NCBI RefSeq assembly: GCF_000739915.1
Contig: NZ_BBJT01000016.1
Location: forward strand, 25,401 to 89,400
DNA: 64,000 bases
Reading direction: 5' to 3'
Origin: Paenibacillus chitinolyticus NBRC 15660
Lineage (GTDB): Bacteria > Bacillota > Bacilli > Paenibacillales > NBRC-103111
This document shows positions 24,985-33,151 of this stretch, piece by piece. Position 1 is the stretch's first letter, and the number at the start of each line of letters is the position of its first letter. Below the pieces are notes generated by a model. That model did no database searches and had not been told where the DNA came from. It saw nothing but the letters and a program-made list of their open reading frames with translations. The position numbers and the translations under genes were made by a program.

Positions 24985-25701
24985 TTAACGTTCCAGAAGA
25001 GAATTCATGACAGCAACAGTTTTTAGTTTACTTACCGGTTCAGCATGTCCTACTACACACATATCAAAATCAAATCCTTCAATCGCTGTAAGTAAAGAAC
25101 GCAATTTATCTTTATCTAAGTGGCAATCATTGTAATAATCCACTCCAACAGCATCGCCAATAAATAATACTCTTTCTTGAGGCACAAATATGCAGACGGA
25201 ATCGTCACTATGCGGAGAGGTTACATGATGTAATTCTACCGTAATACCTCCCAGATCGATTTCCATAGTTCCGCTGAAAGAGATATCAGAAGTCACCACT
25301 TGTATCTCCGATAGCGAAGGGTACTCATTCCGAATGCAGGTATCCGCAAATTCAATCTCAACTCCTGCCGCTAATCTCTTTTTCATTTCAATATCTGTCC
25401 ATTCCCACTTAGCTTGTTCCGCTAGTTTATCATTCGTTTTTTCATGGGCAATGGTAATCCCCTCCACCGCATGCATCCCAAAAGTATGATCCCAGTGCCA
25501 ATGCGTAATCGCAACGATTTCCGGTTTTCTTAATCCTTCCTTACGTAAAGCTTCATTAAACAATGCTGCATGAAATTTGGAATTGCCCGAGTCCACCATT
25601 AAAGAACGCGTTTGCCCATTTATATAACCGAGAACCGGCCTATCGGACTCTTTGCTGAACATCGTATAAAAAACACGATCCGTTAGTCGTCTTAACTCCA
25701 T
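24985..25701 (-). CDS. MBL-fold metallo-hydrolase
   Basis: A 238-aa metallo-beta-lactamase-fold enzyme. The metal-binding motif is THWHWDHTFG (residues about 66-75), followed by the later ligands in SPHSDDSVCIF, IGDAVGVDYY and VVGHAEP. The first H of HxHxDH is present, so a dinuclear zinc site is likely. Substrate unknown; the group includes beta-lactamase-like hydrolases and thioesterases. An AGGAGG site lies before the ATG. It is divergent from the gene at 25873. Confidence 0.88.
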   Translation of the reverse strand: MELRRLTDRVFYTMFSKESDRPVLGYINGQTRSLMVDSGNSKFHAALFNEALRKEGLRKPEIVAITHWHWDHTFGMHAVEGITIAHEKTNDKLAEQAKWEWTDIEMKKRLAAGVEIEFADTCIRNEYPSLSEIQVVTSDISFSGTMEIDLGGITVELHHVTSPHSDDSVCIFVPQERVLFIGDAVGVDYYNDCHLDKDKLRSLLTAIEGFDFDMCVVGHAEPVSKLKTVAVMNSLLER

Positions 25702-25872
25702 ATTATAAATCCTCCTAATTATATACGTATTTATTATTACTTTTCCTTTAAAAGTAACTTTTTCTGTATGGATTCCGTTTATATCTACGGATTGAATAAC
25801 TCAAACGACGGGGTGAACTATGAAAATATTAGACGGTCTCTAGCTTCCCAAAAGGAGGGACTAGAGAACCAA

Positions 25873-26160
25873 ATGAGCAGAAGTGTAAAAAAGTCGCCGG
25901 TATTTAAAGACCAACAGCACCTAAGCACCGGCTGGACCAAACGGCAGGCCGGCAAAGCGGTACGCCGCTTCAAAGGCGACGTTCAAAACGGGAAATGGTA
26001 CCGGAAATTATACTGCCCCTGGAATATTTGCGACTATCGCTTTTACAAAACAAAACAGCAGGCGGTACATGAATGGAAAACATTCCAGTGGCTGAGAGAA
26101 CAATTATTGACTCACGCGGAAGTTATAAACGATTGGGAAAAGTTCTATAGAAGAAAATAA
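25873..26160 (+). CDS. Small basic conserved hypothetical protein (95 aa)
   Basis: Starts MSRSVKKSPVFKD, is basic throughout, and contains RRFKGDVQNGKWYRKLYCPW, ICDYRF and a C-terminal WEKFYRRK. Small proteins with this MSRSxKKxP start and W/Y/R-rich end occur widely in Firmicutes; function unknown. The start resembles ribosomal S19 only in the first seven residues. I chose the ATG at 25873 behind AAAAGGAGGG (long spacing); the frame is open from 25768, but that part has no ribosome site. Confidence 0.65.
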   Translation: MSRSVKKSPVFKDQQHLSTGWTKRQAGKAVRRFKGDVQNGKWYRKLYCPWNICDYRFYKTKQQAVHEWKTFQWLREQLLTHAEVINDWEKFYRRK

Positions 26161-26198
26161 GCGCAGGCGTCGGCTAGGGAAGCCCGGCGCTTGCGCTT
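26159..26198. terminator. Bidirectional terminator between convergent genes
   Basis: GCGCAGGCGTCGG / CCGGCGCTTGCGC long stem followed by TTTT on the plus strand; it overlaps the stop codon of the minus-strand gene at 26174. Confidence 0.75.
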
Positions 26199-27451
26199 TT
26201 CATCCAAAGTTCACGGATATCCGGATTGCAGTCATACCGGATTTCATCCCGCAAAGAGGCAGGCAGAATATCATTGGCCAACATAATTTCTACAGCCCGC
26301 CGTCTGCAAGGGGAGCAAAGCCCTTTGTGGTACAGTTCGATCATAATCTTTTGGCACGATGCTGTAGGATGTTTTTCAAAAATGTTGACCATATCCAACT
26401 CCATGTTATGAAACGAGTGCTTGTTATGCTTCTTAAAAGCGACACGTTCCAATAAAGGCAGATCATTTTCCTCATAATTAAAAGTGAATAGTTCCAGTGC
26501 CTCTACCTCTGTCTCCCGTTGACAGATCAGTTGGACTGCTAGCCGATGGACACGCTCGTCCTTCAAATTGCGAAGCGCACGAATGGCCGCTGAACGAAGA
26601 CGTTTATTTTGGGATTGTGCCAGCTCTATAATTTTTTGCGGATCAAGTGGAAAAGACGGTTTAACGAATATAGACAAATAAGCTTCCAGCTTCTTGGGAT
26701 TCTCTTCTTTCAATAAGTCATCGGCAGCTTTAAACAAGTCTTCCTTAGACGCGCGCATGCCCCAAACAATGTAAGGGTACCGGGCTTTTTCACCCGTTTC
26801 AATGGAAGATTTAAATTCCTCATAGGAAAGAGCCTTTCGGCCGTTTAACAAAGAGTAATCATCCTCGTTCCCGAGCACTGATTGATAAAAAGCCTGAATC
26901 TTTTCGTCCTTCACGGACTCTTCCAAGAGAGCCGCTACCTTTTCCTCGCCTAGAAACTCCTTGGCAGATTCCCATACGAAAGTATCCCCTTCATAGCCGG
27001 AAGACATTATCCGCTTGCCGATCTCCTTTGCCACAAACAAAAAACCGTTTGCTCCCGCGGCCTCAATAATCTCTTCCCCGCCTATGAAACAATTCCATTC
27101 TTCATCGTAACGGAATCCCCTTTTCATAGCATCTACCGCTGTCGGATTGCCGTGAGAAGCAAAGATTTTCGCTAATCGGTACACTTGCAGAAGGTCCCAC
27201 CCGTTCACTGTGCCTCCCAAAGCATTGAGAATTAGTTCCTGCAAAATAGGGGAAGCCTTGGAGAGCTGAATGACCTCCCATAGATAGGCCTCTCTGCTTC
27301 CATCACATTGAGGATCATACGCAGTATTCCGAATACAAGCATCCGCTATAGCGTCAAGATGCCGATAAGTAAGCGCGGGGTTCTCCTTCAGATAGAGAAT
27401 AATGCTTCCTAACCCGCGGGTTAATTCGTAGCGAAACTTTTGAATGTGCAT
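26174..27451 (-). CDS. HEAT-repeat-like hypothetical protein (425 aa)
   Basis: All-helical soluble protein. Several segments look like HEAT or Armadillo repeats: PQKIIELAQSQNKRLRSAAIRALRNLKDERV (about residues 275-305) is the clearest, with weaker units before and after. The C-terminus has a CxxC-like pair (GLCSPCRRRAVEIM). GGGAGGAGAT precedes the ATG. It probably acts as a protein-binding scaffold; no enzyme motif is seen. Monocistronic, with a bidirectional terminator shared with the convergent gene. Confidence 0.7.
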   Translation of the reverse strand: MHIQKFRYELTRGLGSIILYLKENPALTYRHLDAIADACIRNTAYDPQCDGSREAYLWEVIQLSKASPILQELILNALGGTVNGWDLLQVYRLAKIFASHGNPTAVDAMKRGFRYDEEWNCFIGGEEIIEAAGANGFLFVAKEIGKRIMSSGYEGDTFVWESAKEFLGEEKVAALLEESVKDEKIQAFYQSVLGNEDDYSLLNGRKALSYEEFKSSIETGEKARYPYIVWGMRASKEDLFKAADDLLKEENPKKLEAYLSIFVKPSFPLDPQKIIELAQSQNKRLRSAAIRALRNLKDERVHRLAVQLICQRETEVEALELFTFNYEENDLPLLERVAFKKHNKHSFHNMELDMVNIFEKHPTASCQKIMIELYHKGLCSPCRRRAVEIMLANDILPASLRDEIRYDCNPDIRELWMKSASAGLP

Positions 27452-27580
27452 TTATCTCCTCCCGCCACACTTATTTTTATACTGGTCACCTACGGGCTGC
27501 GGTTATAACAATTATAGCTAGTATAATGAATCAAACGTTAGAGAATGTTTAGTTATAATGGGAGATGAAGATCTAAACCT

Positions 27581-27998
27581 GTGACTATTTGCAAAACAAT
27601 TCAATATCATCTTACCATTCAAGCAGGAGCTAACAAAGGCGAGACCATTGTTATCCCCCTGTTCAATGTGGGCATACAGGGATTGGGCATTAAGGATTTA
27701 GGGCTGCTCCCACCCTCCATACCTGAGCAAGCATTAGCCAAAGCAGATGGAACCATTGAAAAGTTATGCACTATCGAGCGATGTATGGTGCATTGCAAAA
27801 CCGTATGGAACACACATTAAACAACGTGAATAATCCAGCTAAAAATAAAATGACAGGCGAATCACGTATTCGTGATGCAGACATGGCCAAGGAATTTCGA
27901 ATTTGATAACATCCAATATGCTAACGCAAGCGGCCCAAACGATATTGGCCCAAGCAAATCAGAATCCACAAGCCGTGTTACAATTACTTAAGCCATGA
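27581..27998 (+). pseudogene. Flagellin C-terminal fragment, frameshifted
   Basis: Three successive reading frames match the end of bacterial flagellin. LTIQAGANKGETI (about 27608) fits the start of the C-terminal D1 region. GALQNRMEHT..NNVNNPAKN and ESRIRDADMAKEF (27786-27895) fit the highly conserved terminal segment. MLTQAAQTILAQANQNPQAV (from 27918) fits the final helix, ending with a normal stop at 27996. At least two frameshifts and missing sequence separate them, and the N-terminal half is absent. A dead gene; the perfect hairpin at 28004 is its old terminator. Confidence 0.88.
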
Positions 27999-28003
27999 TA
28001 GTT

Positions 28004-28034
28004 AAGAGAACCTACCTGTCAGGTAGGTTCTCTT
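28004..28034 (+). terminator. Strong hairpin after flagellin remnant
   Basis: AAGAGAACCTACCTG / AGGTAGGTTCTCTT, 14 uninterrupted pairs and a tiny loop, 5 bases after the flagellin stop. Confidence 0.7.
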
Positions 28035-28048
28035 GTTGTATACGAAAA

Positions 28049-28069
28049 AGAGGAGTTTTCCACTCCTCT
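28049..28069 (-). terminator. Minus-strand terminator
   Basis: AGAGGAGT / ACTCCTCT with a five-base loop, followed on the minus strand by TTTTTC. It abuts the stop of the small frame at 28068-28256. Confidence 0.6.
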
Positions 28070-28256
28070 ATTTAGAGAGCCGTGAATCCCCTTGAGGCAT
28101 AGTATGAACCCGCTCCATTGTGTTGCACAAAAACAGTGTCGTCATGTCGATCACAAAGTATGGTTCCGCCTTTGTATACTCGAAATCGCTGTTTTTGCCC
28201 TTGCTGTTTCTAGTACGATGTAACCTGCTTCCAATGAATGATCTCATTTGACACAA
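28068..28256 (-). CDS. Small hypothetical frame (62 aa), doubtful
   Basis: A short minus-strand frame rich in charged residues, with FEYTKAEPYFVIDMTTLF as its most protein-like part. Its stop lies exactly at a good minus-strand terminator, which supports transcription, but the start has no clear ribosome site. It may be the C-terminal remnant of a lost gene. No family recognised. Confidence 0.35.
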   Translation of the reverse strand: MCQMRSFIGSRLHRTRNSKGKNSDFEYTKAEPYFVIDMTTLFLCNTMERVHTMPQGDSRLSK

Positions 28257-28301
28257 TACAACCTTCGTTTTGAAATATTTTAAGGGAACATCCTGTACAG
28301 A

Positions 28302-28361
28302 TTAAGCAGTTGGTTTGCTTTCAACTACACGCTTCTTTTTGAAAAAATTAAACATAGACAT
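28302..28361 (-). CDS. Possible 19-aa basic peptide
   Basis: The ATG at 28361 follows GAGGAGG at good spacing and encodes a 19-residue peptide with a FNFFKKKRVV core and a TAA stop. The strong ribosome site is the main support. Function unknown; it could also be a leader peptide. Confidence 0.35.
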   Translation of the reverse strand: MSMFNFFKKKRVVESKPTA

Positions 28362-28467
28362 GGCCTGCCTCCTCGAAAAAGGAAAACTAACTAAGTTTGT
28401 ATTTTTGAGATCCATCCCCACCTGATGCTAAAGATTTTAGGTTAGAGTACAAATACCTTATATTGTT

Positions 28468-29577
28468 TTAAAAAGGATGTCTTCGACCCACAATTGGCTC
28501 ACTTGGCTCTACCTTCTTCAAAAGAAGTTCTAACCAGCGAGAGAGTTTTTGATCTGATTTTTCCTTCCCAATATCAAAACCACACACCTCAAGAATGTCT
28601 TTCAACTCAGGTTGTTTTACCAGTGACTTGTTCTTCGCAATATAAGGGTCTAACCATAGCTGCCTTCCAGAGTAGTCCCGAATGATCAGCCTATATGCGC
28701 CATGCTTATGGCCATACTGATTGGATGGATCAAAAAAGCCATTATCAATTGCTTGCTCATCTTCAGAAAACAAAATGTATTCAATTGGGTGGGGAATGAA
28801 CGCCCAATATTTCTCTAGTACATGTTGGGGCTTGCTTCTACTATATCGCTTATCTTGCAACAAAGTTAATCTCCCTTGGTGCCAATACATATTGGCTTGA
28901 GCAGCCTCTAAATCATCAATACTGGATATTGAGCGAAAATCAAATTCGCTCTTCCTAACATTAACTTCCCAATTACCATTTTCATTTTTCACGTACTTTA
29001 CTACAGGGTGGTAAAATACGTTTTCCCTTAAAGCTTTCGGTACACCTATAAGTTGAAGTACCTTTTCACTTCCATGAGGTCCGGTTCCGCCATAACCACA
29101 ATTACACCCTGGTAGCCACATCTCGTTACCATCGGAATCACGAATAACCATGTGTGGAATTGATAAGCTGATCAGGTCACCGTATCTATATTTCTCAAGT
29201 GGGAGAAAGTAATTTTCAACAGCAGCATCAATTTGCTCGAAAAAAATTGATACCCGTTCAATTGAGTTTAATTGACCAATATGTTTATTAGCATATGCTA
29301 TGTTTTCATGGGTACCCGAAGTCTCACAAGCATACTTTGGAGGAGTCGGATTTTCATAGCGAGGGAGCATCCCCTTCTTCTCCATGAATCGTAAAACATC
29401 CTGCAAAAGATATACTGAACCATTCGCCGTGCTTTTAATGGGTACCAACTCACCCTCTTTATGTAAAATGGAAATTCGCTGACGTGATACATTTAATTTT
29501 TCAGCAACTTCATGGGTTAATAACACATTCCTCGCCAAAAATCTTTTAAACGGGTTCCCCTCCATAAATATCACCAT
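28468..29577 (-). CDS. Helix-turn-helix protein with unknown C-terminal domain (369 aa)
   Basis: Residues about 15-70 form a MerR/excisionase-like winged HTH (LTHEVAEKLNVSRQRISILHKEGELVPIK, then GSVYLLQDVLRFMEKKG). The rest is unrecognised: a central CNCGYGGTGPHGSEKVLQLIG stretch with a CxC pair, and a tail with RLIIRDYSGRQLWLDP. The C-terminal part looks like a nucleotide- or DNA-related domain, but I assign none. An alternative ATG at 29565 (MEGNPF) has a GGTGAT site. Low GC; first gene of the right-hand accessory region. Confidence 0.65.
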   Translation of the reverse strand: MVIFMEGNPFKRFLARNVLLTHEVAEKLNVSRQRISILHKEGELVPIKSTANGSVYLLQDVLRFMEKKGMLPRYENPTPPKYACETSGTHENIAYANKHIGQLNSIERVSIFFEQIDAAVENYFLPLEKYRYGDLISLSIPHMVIRDSDGNEMWLPGCNCGYGGTGPHGSEKVLQLIGVPKALRENVFYHPVVKYVKNENGNWEVNVRKSEFDFRSISSIDDLEAAQANMYWHQGRLTLLQDKRYSRSKPQHVLEKYWAFIPHPIEYILFSEDEQAIDNGFFDPSNQYGHKHGAYRLIIRDYSGRQLWLDPYIAKNKSLVKQPELKDILEVCGFDIGKEKSDQKLSRWLELLLKKVEPSEPIVGRRHPF

Positions 29578-29803
29578 AACCTTCCTTTTAATTGTTTAAT
29601 TACAGGGTACATTTTATATTTACGGCTGTCAACGTCAATTGTAGCGCACGTCTACTTGAGTCTCCCTACTGTTACTGTCTATACACACAATGGCTAAATA
29701 GCCCTGTCGATCCGATTTCTCCTGGCATGTGGAGTGCTGCGCGCTGATTATCAGGAAATAGCTTATTTGAGCCACATTTACCAATATTGTATCAAGTATG
29801 CTG

Positions 29804-29828
29804 AGCGCCTTTAGGCGCTTTTATTTTT
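29804..29828 (+). terminator. Plus-strand terminator without a visible gene
   Basis: AGCGCC TTTA GGCGCT followed by TTTTATTTTTC on the plus strand. The 29590-29800 stretch upstream shows no protein frame, so it may end a decayed gene or a small RNA. Confidence 0.6.
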
Positions 29829-29941
29829 CTTGAAATAAGATCTGATACGTCTTTGTGTCGGGTAAGTAGAGTCAACATAAATCATAATACAACTTTGGGG
29901 ATGCCTAACCCTAGTTGCCGTACACTCATTGAAAAGGAGAA

Positions 29942-29987
29942 AGGGTAACCCTACAGCCGTTTGTTTAACCAGCTTCAGGGCTACCCT
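29942..29987 (-). terminator. Terminator of the S-layer-homology gene remnant
   Basis: AGGGTAGCCCT / AGGGTTACCCT stem (11 pairs, one wobble), 13 bases after the remnant's stop at 30000. Confidence 0.5.
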
Positions 29988-29999
29988 CTATTTGTTAAC

Positions 30000-30240
30000 C
30001 TACTTAGTCTGTTGCTCCAACATCCTCAATAGAACGGTTACTGCTCCCGCTCTGTTCGTTTTTGCATCGGGTTTGAATAGATTTGCTCCTACACCTTCTG
30101 TAATGCCAATCTTCTCAATTGCCGCTACTGCGCTCTTCGCCTAATAACAGGATGATCTTGTCGTCTGCGAACGCGCTAAGTTCATACCCTTTCACAATGG
30201 ACTTTTTTGGATTTCCATTTTCATATGTCTGAATCATCTA
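30000..30240 (-). pseudogene. S-layer homology (SLH) domain remnant
   Basis: AKSAVAAIEKIGITEGVGANL followed by FKPDAKTNRAGAVTVLLRML is a clear SLH motif ending at a TAG at 30000-30002. Upstream, in another frame, LSAFADDKII matches the start of an SLH repeat (FxDxxxI). A frameshift near 30140 separates them and no start is found. It is the C-terminal end of a former S-layer or cell-surface protein. The remaining bases to 30348 show nothing. Confidence 0.75.
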
Positions 30241-30348
30241 TTTCTTGAATTCTGCTGTAATACACGTCTGTTTACTTGACATAGTAGTGACCCGCTTCAA
30301 TTACTATTGTTTCATTCCACTAGCCCTTATTTTTCTGTCCAACTAACT

Positions 30349-33099
30349 TTAAATTTTATTATTAGCTAAAACCTCACTATTATGCAACTCATTATTCAAC
30401 CACATTACTTTTTCATCCAACTCTCTTTTCCAATCCTTTTTCATTGCTTGGGCATACTTAAGTGGGTTGGTTTCCGAATGTTTAACTTTGTAGCTCTCAT
30501 AATCTTTGCTATCAATAATCCCACTAATATTCGGAATTCTATCAATACCTACATAATACTGTATAGCCGATAGATAAAGCTCATCCTTCGAAACAAACCA
30601 TTTTTCAGAAAAATCGCGAATGACTTTATCTCGAGCTTGTGTAAAAAATTTATGTTTCAGATTTAGCACATCTTTTTTTGAATCAAATTTTAAATGCTTA
30701 ATATCATTCAATATTCCACTATAGATTTCCTTAAGGATTTCGGCTTTACTTTCTTGCTGTAAGGCATCTGAAAGTTCTTGCAATGTTATATTTCTTGTTG
30801 CGTAATCATTCAACAAACCATCAATTGTTGTATATATATAATCATTATTATTAAATTTTCTCTCTAAATCATTTTCATTGTTTTGATTTGAACCATTTGA
30901 ACCATTTGCATCCTTTTGTTCTACATCCTGTCCCATCTGCTTGATAGTTTGAATTTTAAACTCTAGTTTACTACTCACTTCTTCTAAAACTTCTTCAATA
31001 ATTGATTGATCTGTTACTTTTGATTTTTCAAACAAGTTTTTAATTTTTAATAAGATACTTTTATCTGCTAATCCCTCGAAAGGATTAAAAAACTCAAGAT
31101 AGGACTCTCTACATTCCAAATAATATTCTTTAATCGATTTAATATCTTCATCTACAATAAATTTAGTATTATTTGAAAAAAAATCTAAAATAACATCAAC
31201 AATGAGATTTTGACATGAAGTCATTTGATCTGGGGATTTCATATGAAAAAGTCTAAAATTAGGGAAACCTATCGACTCTTCATTACTTCTCATAATCGAT
31301 GAGAGCTTAATAAATTCTACTGAATACCCTATTAAAATAATCTCCTTAATTTTGTTTCCTACTGTTATGTTAGGAACAAAACCAACAAAATTTTCGATTT
31401 GTAATGACTCTAAATTTTTCAAGTGAATCTCTTCTTGATAAACATCTTCGGTTATTGAAATATCAAGATCTATTAAATTTGTTGATTTTTCAAAAACATT
31501 ATTCTCAATTACAAGATTTGTGTTTTTTAATACTTTTAATTTTTCTATATTATTTTGTGTATCAGACTTAAAACAGAAAATGCCTTCTCTTATTTCCGAT
31601 GAATTAGATTTATAATAATTGCAAGAACAATCAATCAGCTCAAACCTTCTCAATGACTCACATGCAGATATATTTGCATGTGAGTCATTTCCTTCCTTCA
31701 CCATAAATGTACATTTTTCCATTTTAACATATATCAGACTATTACCATATTTCAAAAGTTGATTAAAAAATACACTTTCTATTTCTGTATCAGAAAAGAT
31801 AACTTTTTCAACCAATTTAAGCACCATCAGAAAATCTCTAGAATTACTAAGCTTAGTAAATTCAACTGCATCCATCTTTTCATCAAAATAAACACGAGAG
31901 ATTCTAGAAGCATTTTTATTGACTACAAAATTCCTCGACAATTGAAGCACTTTCTCTAGATTACTCGTGGTTATTCTCAATTCATTAATATTACGAAAAG
32001 TAAAATGATTTATAGTTAATGATAATTCAGATAATATATCCTCTCTTGGAAATTTATTTTTCAAAAAAGGATCTATAGTCTGGTATTCCTCATAACTAGA
32101 TATGAACAATTTATCCTGTAATAATATTTCTAAAAAAGGAACCAGGACAATTTTCTCGGCAACCGAAGATCCAAGTTTTCTCAATACTTCTTCCATTTTC
32201 AGAATATAATCATCTTCATAATAAAATATATAAATCTTGTTTGCTTTTTGAATAAATTTTGATAAGAATAGAAAGTCACTTCCTTGAAGGGAGTGCCCTA
32301 TAATAAACAAATCAATATTCGTATTGTTATTATCCAAATCAATATCGGACATCATTTTTATTCTTGTTGCATTCAATGACTCGTTTTCTTTAATTCTAAA
32401 AATTTTATCGTTAATTAGTGATTGAGAATAATGAATCTTTTTAATATCTTCACTATCAGTAAATCCGCCTCCGAATAAAATGTTTCCTTCTTCTAAACTT
32501 CCATGTATATGGAAAACTCTTTCTTTCGCTTTCTTCACTTCTAAACTAGATTTGGATATATTATTAGCATCATAAAGTACACTTTCACATAAGTCCTCGA
32601 TGGAATTTGTGTAATTAAAATTAATAAAGTATGTGTTTTCATCTTTGACCAATTTTCCAAAAAAAGGGTTTACTTTTTCTGTGAATCCTTTAAAACCAGC
32701 AGCATTCAAAATCGTCTTTTGTTCAATCCACTTCGGATATTCATCAGAAAGATATTCATGAAAATCTTCTTCTAATCTTTTAATAGAATCGTTTACGGAC
32801 ACTATGTCAAAAATGTCTTGTGGTTCTTCATTTTTTAGAGATCGATTATTTATTTTTCTTACCGTTTCTTCATATAAGCTTTCAAAATCAGACCAATTCA
32901 AATGGAAATTTGCATACTTTCTTAAAAAAAGCCTATTGTAGTTGTATAATTCATAATCTTTAGTGATTTTTTTTCTACTCTGAATATATTCAACAAAATT
33001 CTGATATGAACTCTTGAGACCAAGGCTAATATCGAATCCGTTTCCAACAATAACTATATTCTTTCTATTAACCTTTTCTTGACCCTCCTCTTTGATCAT
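30349..33099 (-). CDS. AbiH-family protein fused to an HsdR-type C-terminal docking domain (916 aa)
   Basis: Residues about 12-340 are AbiH-like (bacteriophage abortive infection, SIR2/Rossmann type): IVIVGNGFDISLGLKSSY, YFINFNYTNSIEDL, RVFHIHGS and LFIIGHSL. About 370-640 is a strand-turn repeat region resembling leucine-rich repeats (LKVLKNTNLVIENNVF, LIDLDISI, LESLQIENF). A Q/N-rich linker follows at about 715-750. Residues 754-905 are homologous to residues 898-1053 of the neighbouring HsdR: WFVSKDELYLSAIQYYVG against WFVDESELHSSAIQYVIG, then SKDYESYK, NPLKYAQAMKKDWKR. It starts 52 bases after hsdR behind GGGGGA, so it is the fourth gene of the operon. Docking to the methylase complex is inference. 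Confidence 0.9.
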   Translation of the reverse strand: MIKEEGQEKVNRKNIVIVGNGFDISLGLKSSYQNFVEYIQSRKKITKDYELYNYNRLFLRKYANFHLNWSDFESLYEETVRKINNRSLKNEEPQDIFDIVSVNDSIKRLEEDFHEYLSDEYPKWIEQKTILNAAGFKGFTEKVNPFFGKLVKDENTYFINFNYTNSIEDLCESVLYDANNISKSSLEVKKAKERVFHIHGSLEEGNILFGGGFTDSEDIKKIHYSQSLINDKIFRIKENESLNATRIKMMSDIDLDNNNTNIDLFIIGHSLQGSDFLFLSKFIQKANKIYIFYYEDDYILKMEEVLRKLGSSVAEKIVLVPFLEILLQDKLFISSYEEYQTIDPFLKNKFPREDILSELSLTINHFTFRNINELRITTSNLEKVLQLSRNFVVNKNASRISRVYFDEKMDAVEFTKLSNSRDFLMVLKLVEKVIFSDTEIESVFFNQLLKYGNSLIYVKMEKCTFMVKEGNDSHANISACESLRRFELIDCSCNYYKSNSSEIREGIFCFKSDTQNNIEKLKVLKNTNLVIENNVFEKSTNLIDLDISITEDVYQEEIHLKNLESLQIENFVGFVPNITVGNKIKEIILIGYSVEFIKLSSIMRSNEESIGFPNFRLFHMKSPDQMTSCQNLIVDVILDFFSNNTKFIVDEDIKSIKEYYLECRESYLEFFNPFEGLADKSILLKIKNLFEKSKVTDQSIIEEVLEEVSSKLEFKIQTIKQMGQDVEQKDANGSNGSNQNNENDLERKFNNNDYIYTTIDGLLNDYATRNITLQELSDALQQESKAEILKEIYSGILNDIKHLKFDSKKDVLNLKHKFFTQARDKVIRDFSEKWFVSKDELYLSAIQYYVGIDRIPNISGIIDSKDYESYKVKHSETNPLKYAQAMKKDWKRELDEKVMWLNNELHNSEVLANNKI

Positions 33100-33151
33100 A
33101 AATCATTCCCCCAATACTAACTTGATGATCCATTGATTTCATCTATAACCT

